Source: Phycisphaerae bacterium | Lineage (GTDB): Bacteria; Planctomycetota; Phycisphaerae; Sedimentisphaerales; Anaerobacaceae | Assembly (NCBI GenBank): GCA_003553245.1 | Contig: PWDX01000180.1 | Location: 1 to 33,298, forward strand | Direction: 5' to 3' | Length of the DNA stretch: 33,298 nucleotides | Part shown: positions 8,577-18,788 of the stretch, piece by piece | Layout: each line of letters starts with the position of its first letter | How positions within the stretch are numbered: position 1 is the first letter of the stretch | Made by a program: the position numbers and the translations under genes | The notes under the pieces: model-generated | What the model saw: only the letters and a program-made list of their open reading frames with translations | Database searches by the model: none | Told to the model about the DNA's origin: nothing

Positions 8577-10844
8577 ATGAACCATCAAAAGATATTAGAT
8601 TCTATTAGTGAGCTTAGCCATCTTTTCCGTGAATCAGTAACGGTGGAGGTGTTGCTTGATAAAACGGTTAATATGCTGGCGGAGCTGACCGGCTCTGATG
8701 TATGTTCGATATATCTTTATGATAACGAAAATGAAATCCTTACTCTGCGCGCAACTCGCGGACTGAGCCGAGATGCTGTAAGTCAGGTAAAATTACGACT
8801 TGGGGAGGGACTTACCGGCCTTTGCCTAAAGGAACGCAGACCAGTCTGCGAAAGCGATGCTTCGAGAAGCTCTGATTTTAAGTATTTTCCGGGTATTGAC
8901 GAAGAGCTTTATGAATGCTTTCTGGCAGTGCCTATAAAGAGAGGACTAAACAGGATAGGGGTATTGGTACTGCAAAGGGGTAAAAACAGTTGCTACAATG
9001 AACATGATATTGCGACACTTGAATCAGTCGCCTCGGCACTGGCCGATATCATCGACAACGCTCGTTTTGTTATGACCCTGCACAAGGATGAACCGCAACA
9101 GAAAGATTCCACAACACCCGGCCGGGCCGGGCTTAGTTTCGCTAAAGGCAAAGTCGGATCGGAGGGGTTTGCCTATTCTCCTGCCCTCGTGCTGGATAAG
9201 CACAAATCAATGTCTCTTCTTCTGGAGCGTGACTTTTCGACTCAGTACACAATGGAGGATTTCCACCGAGCTGTTGAGCAAACCGCCGCACAGCTTGAGG
9301 ATCTACAAAGCCAGGTCGAGATAAAACTTTCAGACGCCGCGGCTATGATATTCGCGTCGCATCTGATGATACTTAAGGACAAGCATTTCATAGGCCAAAT
9401 CGAACAATTGATTAATGAAGGCGTTAATCCGCCGCGGGCCGTGCTTCGAGTAGCTCGCCAGTATATGCAAAGCCTTGCCGCCGGTGAAAATACTTATATG
9501 CGGGAAAAAATCCACGATGTTCAGGATCTGACAATAAGAATAATAAGCAATCTTGTTGAAGAAATTCAGGACATAACAAATTCGACGGGAAAAATCGTAA
9601 TAGCTCGGCAGTTGTTTCCATCGGACTTACTTAAACTCTCCTCAGAAAAAACCGATGGAGTCGTTCTGGTGAGCGGCGGGGTTACTTCGCATCTGGCTAT
9701 CCTGGCAAGGTCACTTCAGATGCCTATGATCATCGCGAATCAATACGAGCTTCTGGATATACCTAACAACTCTCCTGTTATGCTTGACGGCCATGCCGGG
9801 TTGGTTTATATAAATCCGACAGAAGAAATCCTCGAAAAATTTGAGAGTCAAATTGCCACCAGGACCACCCTCGAAGACCAGGCCAAGATAATAAAGCCAC
9901 AAACTCACACTCGTGACGGCACAAGGGTATATCTGTACGCAAATATCAACCTGTTGTCTGACCTGCATTTTGCCAGGCTATTAAAAGCAGAGGGTGTAGG
10001 TCTGTATAGAACTGAATTTCCTTTTATGATACGAAGTGATTTTCCGACGGAACAGGAACAGTTTTCCATATATCGCAAGCTGATCGAATCGATGCCCGAT
10101 AAACCCATTACTTTCCGAACCCTTGATATAGGCGGCGATAAAGTGTTGTCGTATTATCATAATACAGAAGAACAAAACCCTGTTCTCGGTATGCGCTCTA
10201 TAAGATTCTCACTTCAGCACCGTGAAATATTCGATATGCAGCTTCGTGCCATACTCCGGGCGGGTCAGGGCGGCAAGCTCAAAATAATGTTTCCTATGAT
10301 TGCCTCGCTCGATGATTTTCTCGAAGCCCGAAAAGCAGTTGACCAATGCAGCGAATATTTGACAAAAAAAAATATCCCGCACAATAATAACCCGACATTA
10401 GGGATGATGGTCGAGCTGCCTTCGGTTGTCGATATGATCGATGAGTTCGCCAAAGAAGTAGATTTTTTCTCTATCGGAACAAATGATTTTGTTCAGTTTA
10501 TGCTTGGTGTTGACCGAACAAATGAAACCGTTGCCGATTATTATATGCCGCACCATCCTGCTGTTCTAAGAGCATTAAGTAAAATAGCTTCAGCGGCTCT
10601 CAGCCACGACAAAGAGGTTTCTGTCTGCGGCGATATGGCCAGCAATGTAAAATATGTTATGTTTCTGCTTGGAATGGGCATCAGGCACTTCAGCCTGGAG
10701 CCGGGCTATTTGTTGCGAATACAACAGGCTGTTTCAGAGATAGATATGGGTTTTGCACGCGAAGTTACTGAAGATGTGTTAAAAGCAAGCACAATAAGCC
10801 GTGTAAGCGAGATTCTAAAGTCCATAAAACCTGTCAAAACATGA
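8577..10844 (+). CDS. ptsP: GAF-domain phosphoenolpyruvate-protein phosphotransferase (EI-Ntr-like)
   Basis: Enzyme I-type protein that autophosphorylates from PEP and passes phosphate to an HPr-like partner. 755 residues. An N-terminal GAF sensor domain (about 1-165) comes first. After a linker are the EI N-terminal helical region (190-345), the swivelling phosphohistidine domain with His372 in GGVTSHLAILAR, and the PEP-binding barrel with LYRTEFPF, TFRTLDIGGDK, GMRSIRFSL, GTNDFVQF and the cysteine motif CGDMAS near 685. All catalytic elements look intact. The GAF-EI architecture matches PtsP of the nitrogen phosphotransferase system. No HPr/NPr or EIIA gene is in the window. It begins 15 bases after pyrE and is the last protein gene before the rRNA promoters. 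Confidence 0.9.
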   Translation: MNHQKILDSISELSHLFRESVTVEVLLDKTVNMLAELTGSDVCSIYLYDNENEILTLRATRGLSRDAVSQVKLRLGEGLTGLCLKERRPVCESDASRSSDFKYFPGIDEELYECFLAVPIKRGLNRIGVLVLQRGKNSCYNEHDIATLESVASALADIIDNARFVMTLHKDEPQQKDSTTPGRAGLSFAKGKVGSEGFAYSPALVLDKHKSMSLLLERDFSTQYTMEDFHRAVEQTAAQLEDLQSQVEIKLSDAAAMIFASHLMILKDKHFIGQIEQLINEGVNPPRAVLRVARQYMQSLAAGENTYMREKIHDVQDLTIRIISNLVEEIQDITNSTGKIVIARQLFPSDLLKLSSEKTDGVVLVSGGVTSHLAILARSLQMPMIIANQYELLDIPNNSPVMLDGHAGLVYINPTEEILEKFESQIATRTTLEDQAKIIKPQTHTRDGTRVYLYANINLLSDLHFARLLKAEGVGLYRTEFPFMIRSDFPTEQEQFSIYRKLIESMPDKPITFRTLDIGGDKVLSYYHNTEEQNPVLGMRSIRFSLQHREIFDMQLRAILRAGQGGKLKIMFPMIASLDDFLEARKAVDQCSEYLTKKNIPHNNNPTLGMMVELPSVVDMIDEFAKEVDFFSIGTNDFVQFMLGVDRTNETVADYYMPHHPAVLRALSKIASAALSHDKEVSVCGDMASNVKYVMFLLGMGIRHFSLEPGYLLRIQQAVSEIDMGFAREVTEDVLKASTISRVSEILKSIKPVKT

Positions 10845-10943
10845 TATCAGGCTGATAAAAAAATAATCAAGGCGTAAAACAGCGGGTCCTCGAACCTTTC
10901 TGTCAGGAACTCGTAATTATTCCTACAAAGCGAAGAATTCCCG

Positions 10944-10972
10944 TTGACAACGAGCCCGTTAGCGGGTAGCAT
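10944..10972 (+). promoter_or_regulatory. rRNA operon promoter P1
   Basis: TTGACA (10944-10949, consensus), 17-base spacer, TAGCAT (10967-10972). First of three evenly built promoters in the 487-base gap between ptsP and tRNA-Ile. Confidence 0.6.
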
Positions 10973-10979
10973 TATGGAG

Positions 10980-11008
10980 TTGACAGTTTAATCACTCGAA
11001 GTTATCTT
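10980..11008 (+). promoter_or_regulatory. rRNA operon promoter P2
   Basis: TTGACA (10980-10985), 17-base spacer, TATCTT (11003-11008). Its -35 box starts only eight bases after the P1 -10 box, so the two promoters are close enough to interfere or cooperate. Confidence 0.55.
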
Positions 11009-11044
11009 AACTTTTGAGCATTAATCAGGACATTGGCGAAGCGG

Positions 11045-11107
11045 TTGAAAAAATTTTTCAAAAAAATTGGAAAAAGACTTGACCGGTTGCCGATAGGTTA
11101 CTAAACT
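11045..11107 (+). promoter_or_regulatory. rRNA operon promoter P3 with UP-element-like AT tract
   Basis: TTGACC (11079-11084), 17-base spacer, TAAACT (11102-11107). The DNA just upstream (11047-11075) is almost pure A/T in phased runs, the composition of an UP element bound by the RNA polymerase alpha subunit. This is typical of strong stable-RNA promoters, so P3 may be the main growth-rate promoter. Confidence 0.6.
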
Positions 11108-11231
11108 TCATTATTCTCTTGGATTTGGAAACATCAAAAGACAAAGAGGTTACTCAGGATTTTGAAGAGACTGGCAAAAACTTTTAAATTCAGGCATTAA
11201 CTGCTGGTTTGACAGACCGTCAAGCGAATAG

Positions 11232-11260
11232 CCGCTGGCAGTTGGTGCAGCGGTTTTTTT
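11232..11260 (+). terminator. Leader hairpin with U-tract (attenuator-like or boxB-like)
   Basis: CCGCTG (11232-11237) pairs with CAGCGG (11248-11253) across a 10-base loop, followed by seven T residues (11254-11260). By shape it is an intrinsic terminator, but it lies between the promoters and the first tRNA. It must therefore be read through, or act as a leader hairpin in front of boxA. A further small repeat, TTGAC/GTCAA (11209-11223), precedes it. Confidence 0.5.
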
Positions 11261-11262
11261 AT

Positions 11263-11274
11263 TGCTCTTTTGTA
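11263..11274 (+). promoter_or_regulatory. boxA-like rRNA antitermination site
   Basis: TGCTCTTTTGTA matches the start of the rRNA boxA consensus TGCTCTTTAACA at its eight conserved bases. boxA in nascent RNA loads the NusB/NusE antitermination complex. It follows the leader hairpin and precedes tRNA-Ile by about 58 bases. A second, weaker copy, TGTTCTTTTATA, is at 11548-11559 between tRNA-Ala and 23S. Confidence 0.55.
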
Positions 11275-11331
11275 ATTGAAAAAAGAATACAACGCCCGAT
11301 CGCTGTAACCGGCGTGGATGGCTGTGCTAAT

Positions 11332-11405
<74 letters not shown>

Positions 11406-11433
11406 TTTGATCTTTTTTTTAGATTGGGGCTCC

Positions 11434-11506
11434 GGGGACGTAGCTCAATTGGGAGAGCGTCGGCTTTGCAAGCCGAAGGTTGTCGGTTCGATCCCGATCG
11501 TCTCCA
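11434..11506 (+). tRNA. tRNA-Ala (UGC)
   Basis: A 73-base cloverleaf. The acceptor GGGGACG pairs with CGTCTCC (one G-U), with discriminator A. The anticodon stem TCGGC/GCCGA carries loop TTTGCAA with anticodon TGC. The T-arm has GTTCGAT. CCA is not encoded. It lies 28 bases after tRNA-Ile, the classical spacer pair order. Confidence 0.97.
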
Positions 11507-11561
11507 TTGTTTTGAATCAGAAGTAATAATTCAAAGCTATGTAAAGTGTTCTTTTATAAGT

Positions 11562-11598
11562 TAATATGTAGATGCGGGAAGTTTCACCAAGAAACTTC
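11562..11598 (+). other. Pre-23S processing stem, 5' arm, plus hairpin
   Basis: TAATATGTAGATGCG (11562-11576) is perfectly complementary over 15 bp to CGCATCTACATATTA (14692-14706) beyond the 23S 3' end. Together they form the long stem, enclosing 23S, that RNase III-type enzymes cut. A perfect 8-bp hairpin (GAAGTTTC 11578-11585 / GAAACTTC 11591-11598) lies just inside. A second pairing, 11654-11670 with 14633-14649 (17 bp), extends helix 1 at the mature ends. Confidence 0.8.
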
Positions 11599-11663
11599 TT
11601 TGACATTCCGAGTGCTAAATTAATAAATACCTAAGAGCGGACCATACAAGTACTGAATGATAT

Positions 11664-14640
<2,977 letters not shown>

Positions 14641-14691
14641 TATCATTCATTATTTGATGTGTGTCCGGCTTAAAGGGTTTATTTACTCGGA

Positions 14692-14706
14692 CGCATCTAC
14701 ATATTA
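14692..14706 (+). other. Pre-23S processing stem, 3' arm
   Basis: CGCATCTACATATTA, the exact reverse complement of 11562-11576. It defines the boundary of the 23S precursor separately from 5S. Confidence 0.8.
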
Positions 14707-14753
14707 GCATTTATAAGTGAATATCTCTTCTGCTAAAGCGGGAGATAACAAGC

Positions 14754-14863
14754 TTCCTGGTGACCACAGCGGTGTGGAAACGCCTGATCCCATTCCGAAC
14801 TCAGAAGCTAAGCGCACCGTGCCGATGATAGTCCTTTCGGGCGAAAGTAGGTATTGCCAGGAT
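14754..14863 (+). rRNA. rrf: 5S ribosomal RNA
   Basis: About 110 bases. Terminal helix TCCTGG (14755-14760) pairs with CCAGGA (14857-14862). The centre carries the conserved CCCATTCCGAACTCAGAAG (14789-14807) and loop sequence CGCACCGTGCCGATGATAGT. It lies ~114 bases after 23S; the spacer holds the 3' arm of the pre-23S processing stem. Confidence 0.95.
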
Positions 14864-14867
14864 TTAT

Positions 14868-14905
14868 AAAGGCCCTTCGGAACAAACCGAAGGGCCTTTT
14901 CTTTT
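14868..14905 (+). terminator. rRNA operon terminator
   Basis: A long perfect GC-rich stem, AAGGCCCTTCGG with CCGAAGGGCCTT, around a 6-base AACAAA loop, followed by TTTTCTTTTT. It ends the 23S-5S unit. It also faces the convergent tig-clpP-lipoprotein operon, whose last stop is at 14960, and its A-rich left flank could help end that transcript. Confidence 0.92.
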
Positions 14906-14959
14906 TCATTTTTGCCAGCCCTGCCGATACAGAAACGGCAAATGATAAAATCACCATTC

Positions 14960-15571
14960 TTAATCAGGCTGTAGCAATCTTTGCATTTCAAATTTTCTGC
15001 CGCTGAGATAATCCGTGAATGTTACTCTCAAGGTAAGGGGACTATCGAAGGTTTCGATAATTTCCGTGATATCAAACTTGAGGCGGTAGTTTGTGGTCAT
15101 AACACTGGCAAACCATTTGTGTCGGAGTTCTTGGTAGCCTATCTCCCATTGGCCGAGGCGAAGTGATTCTTCGCCGTTGAGATCCCACAGACTCACGCTG
15201 ACCGAGCCGGCTGCTTTTATAATATCTCCCTGCTCATCCATCGGCTGAATGTAAACCAAAAGTGTATCTACCTGCCCGTCACGGCTTTGGTCGAATAAAC
15301 TGGTATATCGTCCAAGACTGACCCTTCGAAGATTGTAGATATCTTCGGCTTTTATTTTTTCCCGGATTTCGGTCAGGCGTGCCAGACGCTTGTGCAAACG
15401 CTCATTTTCACTTTGGTATTGATGAAACTGATTCAGCAGCTTTTCATTTTCTGTTTCCAACTCGACCATCTGGCGCCGCATCGCCATCAGCCTTTCCTGG
15501 TCAGCCGTCTGACAGCCACTAAAGACCTGAAACAGCAATAAAGCTAAAACAGCTAAATGAACTGCTTTCAT
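14960..15571 (-). CDS. Unknown lipoprotein with N-terminal coiled coil
   Basis: 203 residues. The N-terminus is a lipoprotein signal (hydrophobic residues 5-18, lipobox FSGC, Cys20 the likely lipidated residue). A heptad-rich charged coiled coil follows at about 24-72. A globular domain of mixed beta character is at 75-203. I do not recognise the domain. The start is the ATG at 15571, with AGGAAA upstream, nine bases after the clpP2 stop. It is thus the last gene of the tig-clpP-clpP run and probably co-expressed. A partner in envelope protein quality control is possible but only inferred from position. Confidence 0.8.
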   Translation of the reverse strand: MKAVHLAVLALLLFQVFSGCQTADQERLMAMRRQMVELETENEKLLNQFHQYQSENERLHKRLARLTEIREKIKAEDIYNLRRVSLGRYTSLFDQSRDGQVDTLLVYIQPMDEQGDIIKAAGSVSVSLWDLNGEESLRLGQWEIGYQELRHKWFASVMTTNYRLKFDITEIIETFDSPLTLRVTFTDYLSGRKFEMQRLLQPD

Positions 15572-15580
15572 TTGAATTTC

Positions 15581-16213
15581 CTATTGAGATTTGTCCTTGT
15601 GCTCAACTTCCGGAGCTTTTTCCAGCACTGTGTCTGCCAAACCGTAATCTATGGCCTGTTGGGAATCGAGCCAGAGGTTTCGGTCGCAGTCTTTTTGGAT
15701 TTTTTCAGAACTCTGACCTGTGTGATGAGACAGTATTTCGTAAAGTCTTTCCCGTATTCGGATAATTTCTTTAGCTTCAATATCCAGGTCAGTAGCGACG
15801 CCCTGCATTATGCCAGCGATGAGCGGCTGATGCAGCAGCACCCTGCTGTTTTGCAGGAGATATCTCTGTCCGGATGCTCCGCCAGCCAACAGCACGGCTC
15901 CCATACTTGCGGCCTGACCTACGCAGTATGTGGCAACATCACACCTGAGAAACTGCATAGTATCATAGATAGCAAGTCCTGCGGTAATCGAGCCGCCGGG
16001 AGAATTTATATAGAAGTGTATCTTGGCAGAACTGTCCTCATTGCTCAAAAACAGCATTTGCGCAACAATGAGATTGGCCACTTCATCATTCACCTGGCCG
16101 CCAATAAATACAATCCGATCTTTAAGCAGGCGGGAGTATATATCATACGCTCGCTCGGTTCTGCCGGTGGTTTCAATTACAATCGGTACCAGAGACTGGT
16201 TCATTTCCTGCAT
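15581..16213 (-). CDS. clpP: ATP-dependent Clp protease proteolytic subunit (second copy)
   Basis: Serine peptidase that assembles as tetradecameric rings capped by ClpX or ClpA/C. The 210-residue sequence has the complete triad: Ser103 in [11 protein letters not shown], His128 in LLHQP, Asp177 in DCDRN. The glycine-rich substrate-binding strand YINSPGGS is at 68-75. The start is ATG 16213 behind GAGGAAT. It follows the first clpP by 33 bases. The two differ widely in sequence, so they are probably long-diverged paralogues that could form mixed rings. Confidence 0.95.
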   Translation of the reverse strand: MQEMNQSLVPIVIETTGRTERAYDIYSRLLKDRIVFIGGQVNDEVANLIVAQMLFLSNEDSSAKIHFYINSPGGSITAGLAIYDTMQFLRCDVATYCVGQAASMGAVLLAGGASGQRYLLQNSRVLLHQPLIAGIMQGVATDLDIEAKEIIRIRERLYEILSHHTGQSSEKIQKDCDRNLWLDSQQAIDYGLADTVLEKAPEVEHKDKSQ

Positions 16214-16246
16214 TAGATTCCTCAGTAAATTCGCTATCGCAGTAGT

Positions 16247-16909
16247 TTATTTTTTGCCTTTGTCTTTATCTTCCGGCTTTTCTTCGGTTTCTTCATCGTC
16301 AAGGACTTCATCAATAAGCCCGTATTTCATCGCCTGATAGGCGTCCATATACCTGTCCCGCTCGGTTTCGGCGGCGATTTTTTCTACAGGCTGGCCCGTA
16401 TGTTTTGCCAGAAGTTTATTAAGCATTTCTTTGGTTCGAAGTATTTCCTCTGCCTGTATCTGAATATCAGAAGCCTGGCCACCTACTCCGCCCCAGGGCT
16501 GGTGCAGCATGATCTTTGCGTGAGGCAGTGCATGACGATGGCCCTTTTCTCCGGCAGCAAGCACTATGGCAGCACCTGACATTGCCCTGCCTATGCAATA
16601 GGTCGATACCGGCGAGCTTGTATAGCACATTGTGTCGTAAATAGCCATCGTATCATCAACATTTCCTCCTGGGGAATTGATATAGAGGCTTATCTCCGAA
16701 TCTTTCTTGAGATTGTCCAGATACAGAATTTTCATAATCACCTCAGCCGCCCTTGCATAAGAAATATCGCCTATCAGAAATACGATGCGATTTTCCAGCA
16801 GCATATCGTCCAGGCTCATCTGGCGGAATCGCTGGTACTGGCCGTATTGATTCAGGATTTCGCGGTGTTCGGGCATTAGAATATCTTTTCCCGGATGATC
16901 TACTAACAT
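16247..16909 (-). CDS. clpP: ATP-dependent Clp protease proteolytic subunit (first copy)
   Basis: 220 residues with a complete triad: Ser111 in GRAMSGAAIVL, His136 in MLHQP, Asp185 in TERDR. YINSPGG is at 76-82. The sequence around the nucleophile (AMSGA rather than AASMGA) is shifted relative to the classical form and to its neighbour. The C-terminus is a highly charged tail (about 203-220) of Asp/Glu/Lys. The start is ATG 16909 with AGGAAA upstream. It lies 87 bases after tig, the classical tig-clpP order. No clpX follows; the next genes are a second clpP and a lipoprotein. Confidence 0.93.
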   Translation of the reverse strand: MLVDHPGKDILMPEHREILNQYGQYQRFRQMSLDDMLLENRIVFLIGDISYARAAEVIMKILYLDNLKKDSEISLYINSPGGNVDDTMAIYDTMCYTSSPVSTYCIGRAMSGAAIVLAAGEKGHRHALPHAKIMLHQPWGGVGGQASDIQIQAEEILRTKEMLNKLLAKHTGQPVEKIAAETERDRYMDAYQAMKYGLIDEVLDDEETEEKPEDKDKGKK

Positions 16910-16996
16910 TTATATATTTCCTAAAAGAAGCATTCGGATTCTTAAGTTACGGCACAAAGGTTTTCATTCTTTGTCTCTATCGGTTTTATTCTTTAC

Positions 16997-18448
16997 TCAC
17001 TTTTCGTCTTTTTGGGCTTTGGTTTCTTTTTCTTTCGGCTTTTCCTGCTCAACTTTCGCCCATTCAAGTAATTGCGAAAGCGATTTGTCATCTTTTATCT
17101 GCATCTTTAACTGATCCAACTGTCCGCGCTGTTGCAGGTTTTCTTTCATTCTTTCCGGCCTTTGGCCCTGCTGCATCGCTATCTGGGCTATTTGGCCGTT
17201 TACTTCTTCGTCCGTTACTTCAACATCGAGCTGCTTGGCAATTTTGTCCATTATGAAAAATGTCTTAAGCTGCTCCCTGGCCTGTTCTTCACTTGATGCT
17301 TTAAGCTGCTCGGTTTTCTCCAACAGTTCTTCTTTTGACAGGCCCTGCTGAAGCAGCGACACATATTGACGCTGGAGCTGATTGTTTGCCTGATCAGCGA
17401 CTATATCAGTCGGAAGTTCAAAACTGGTGTTTTCTGCAAGGTATTTTTGAATTTGCTCGGTCATCTGCATTCTTGCCTGCTGTTCCTGCCGTGCTTCAAG
17501 GGATTCGCGAATTTTATCTTTGAGGTCTTCTTCGCTGTCGGCACCGAAACGCTCAAGAAAACTTTCATTTAACTCAGCAGGCTTGAGATATTTTATATCG
17601 TGGATTTCTATCTCCAGGTCTATCTTTCTGCCGCGGTAATATTCATTATAATGGGTCTTTGGAACATCAACGGTCGTTTTTACCTTATCCTTAGGTTTTG
17701 CGCCTGTCAGCAGTTCGTCGAGATTCTCGACCGGGACTTCATCTACAAAGCCGTTTTTGCGAACGAAAATTTCTATATTTTCCGCTTTTTCATCCGCCGC
17801 TTCGTTGGGATTTACCTGATTATCGTCTTCATCGGTTTCAACTTCCTGTTTTGTTTCCTCATCTTCACGGGCGTGCAGATGAATCGCGGCGTTAGCAATA
17901 ACCTGATCACCTTCCTCGACCGTACCGTCTTCTTTCGGCGCCCATGTGCCGGAATACTTACGCAGTTGCTGTAATTCCTGGTCCACCTGCTCATCGGTAA
18001 TATCTTCAACGGGCTTTGTTACAGGTATGCCTTTGAGTTCAGGAAGTTCGAATTCCGGTCTGACCTCAATCTCGAAATCAAATTTCAGCGGGCCGGATTC
18101 GGGAAGTTCAATCTTTTTGAAGTCAATATCCGGATCTTTCAACGCATCCAATTCCTTATCTTTCAATGCGCTCTCACTGACCTCAGCCAGCAGCTTGAGC
18201 TTTATTCGCTCAGAAATATCATCGCCAAAGCGTTTTTCAAGAAGCCGACGAGGCGCTCTGCCTTTCCTGAAGCCGGGCAATTCAGCGTCTTTTTGCAGAT
18301 TCGTGTATTCCTCTTCCCGGGCGGTTTTTACCTGTTCTTCAGGTATCTCAATAGAGACTTTTTTCTTGCAAGGCCCTACATCTTCGACATCTACCGTGCC
18401 TTCAAACTGTTGTTCTTCCTGATCTTTCTGTTCCTGATCCTGAGCCAT
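16997..18448 (-). CDS. tig: Trigger factor
   Basis: Ribosome-associated chaperone that meets nascent chains at the tunnel exit. The 483-residue product carries the ribosome-docking loop GFRKGRAPR at residues 59-67 in the N-terminal domain. The C-terminal helical chaperone domain runs from about 290 to 460, ending in a Lys/Glu-rich tail. The middle PPIase (FKBP-like) domain, about 170-285, looks altered: an acidic Asp/Glu/Asn-rich segment (about 193-224) sits where the FKBP core normally has GxxDGxxF, so isomerase activity is doubtful. The start is ATG 18448 with AGGAG upstream. It may be read partly from the tRNA-Gly promoter by read-through. Confidence 0.9.
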   Translation of the reverse strand: MAQDQEQKDQEEQQFEGTVDVEDVGPCKKKVSIEIPEEQVKTAREEEYTNLQKDAELPGFRKGRAPRRLLEKRFGDDISERIKLKLLAEVSESALKDKELDALKDPDIDFKKIELPESGPLKFDFEIEVRPEFELPELKGIPVTKPVEDITDEQVDQELQQLRKYSGTWAPKEDGTVEEGDQVIANAAIHLHAREDEETKQEVETDEDDNQVNPNEAADEKAENIEIFVRKNGFVDEVPVENLDELLTGAKPKDKVKTTVDVPKTHYNEYYRGRKIDLEIEIHDIKYLKPAELNESFLERFGADSEEDLKDKIRESLEARQEQQARMQMTEQIQKYLAENTSFELPTDIVADQANNQLQRQYVSLLQQGLSKEELLEKTEQLKASSEEQAREQLKTFFIMDKIAKQLDVEVTDEEVNGQIAQIAMQQGQRPERMKENLQQRGQLDQLKMQIKDDKSLSQLLEWAKVEQEKPKEKETKAQKDEK

Positions 18449-18488
18449 CTGCCCACTCCTGCTAACTTAAATATCAACTTCAATAAAT

Positions 18489-18600
18489 AAAAAAAGCCCC
18501 AGGGAACACTTCCCCGCAGCCCGGTCTGACCATCCCGCATAGCCGGGACCAGCGTATAAGCGACCAACGCCAAACTACAGCTTAGCCGGTAACTCGCAAA
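18489..18600 (-). terminator. Structured GC-rich trailer and terminator after tRNA-Gly
   Basis: Read on the minus strand, the ~135 bases after tRNA-Gly contain several hairpins and a near-repeat (GCGTTGGTC / ACGCTGGTC). The last hairpin is GGGAA-GTG-TTCCC, then TGGGGC and seven T residues (18489-18495). The T-run marks a likely rho-independent stop. The stem directly beside it is not simple, so a larger fold, with GTCCC pairing GGGGC, may close it. It could be a terminator with a long trailer or a separate small RNA. Confidence 0.45.
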
Positions 18601-18630
18601 TACTATATTTACATCTGCCCTGCCGGGCAA

Positions 18631-18702
18631 AGCGGGTGATGGGATTCGAACCCACGACATTCACGTTGGCAACGTGACGCTCTACCACTGAGCTACACCC
18701 GC
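18631..18702 (-). tRNA. tRNA-Gly (GCC)
   Basis: A 72-base cloverleaf on the minus strand. The acceptor GCGGGTG pairs with CACCCGC, with discriminator T. The anticodon stem TCACG/CGTGA carries loop TTGCCAA with anticodon GCC. The T-arm has GTTCGAA. CCA is not encoded. Confidence 0.96.
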
Positions 18703-18730
18703 ATCTTTCAACTCATACAGTATATCTATG

Positions 18731-18759
18731 AATCTACCGCCTGCAAGTAATTTTGTCAA
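18731..18759 (-). promoter_or_regulatory. Promoter of tRNA-Gly
   Basis: On the minus strand: TTGACA (18754-18759), 17-base spacer, TAGATT (18731-18736). An A/T-rich stretch upstream resembles an UP element. The expected start is about 20 bases before the mature tRNA. It lies just past the prmC stop. Confidence 0.65.
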
Positions 18760-18788
18760 AATTTTCTCAAACCACCGAGTGATACGCA

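Noticed and set aside
11209-11237. Fourth TTGACA before tRNA-Ile as a promoter
   Set aside because: At a 16-18 base distance there is only the GC-rich hairpin arm CCGCTG and no -10-like hexamer. The TTGAC is instead part of a small inverted repeat.
10845-11331. Possible truncated 16S rRNA gene upstream of tRNA-Ile
   Set aside because: No 16S landmark, including the 3' anti-Shine-Dalgarno end, could be found. The region reads as promoters and leader.
15557-16216. 219-codon plus-strand open frame opposite the second clpP
   Set aside because: Fully antisense to a gene with complete catalytic residues. The length reflects codon bias of the real gene.
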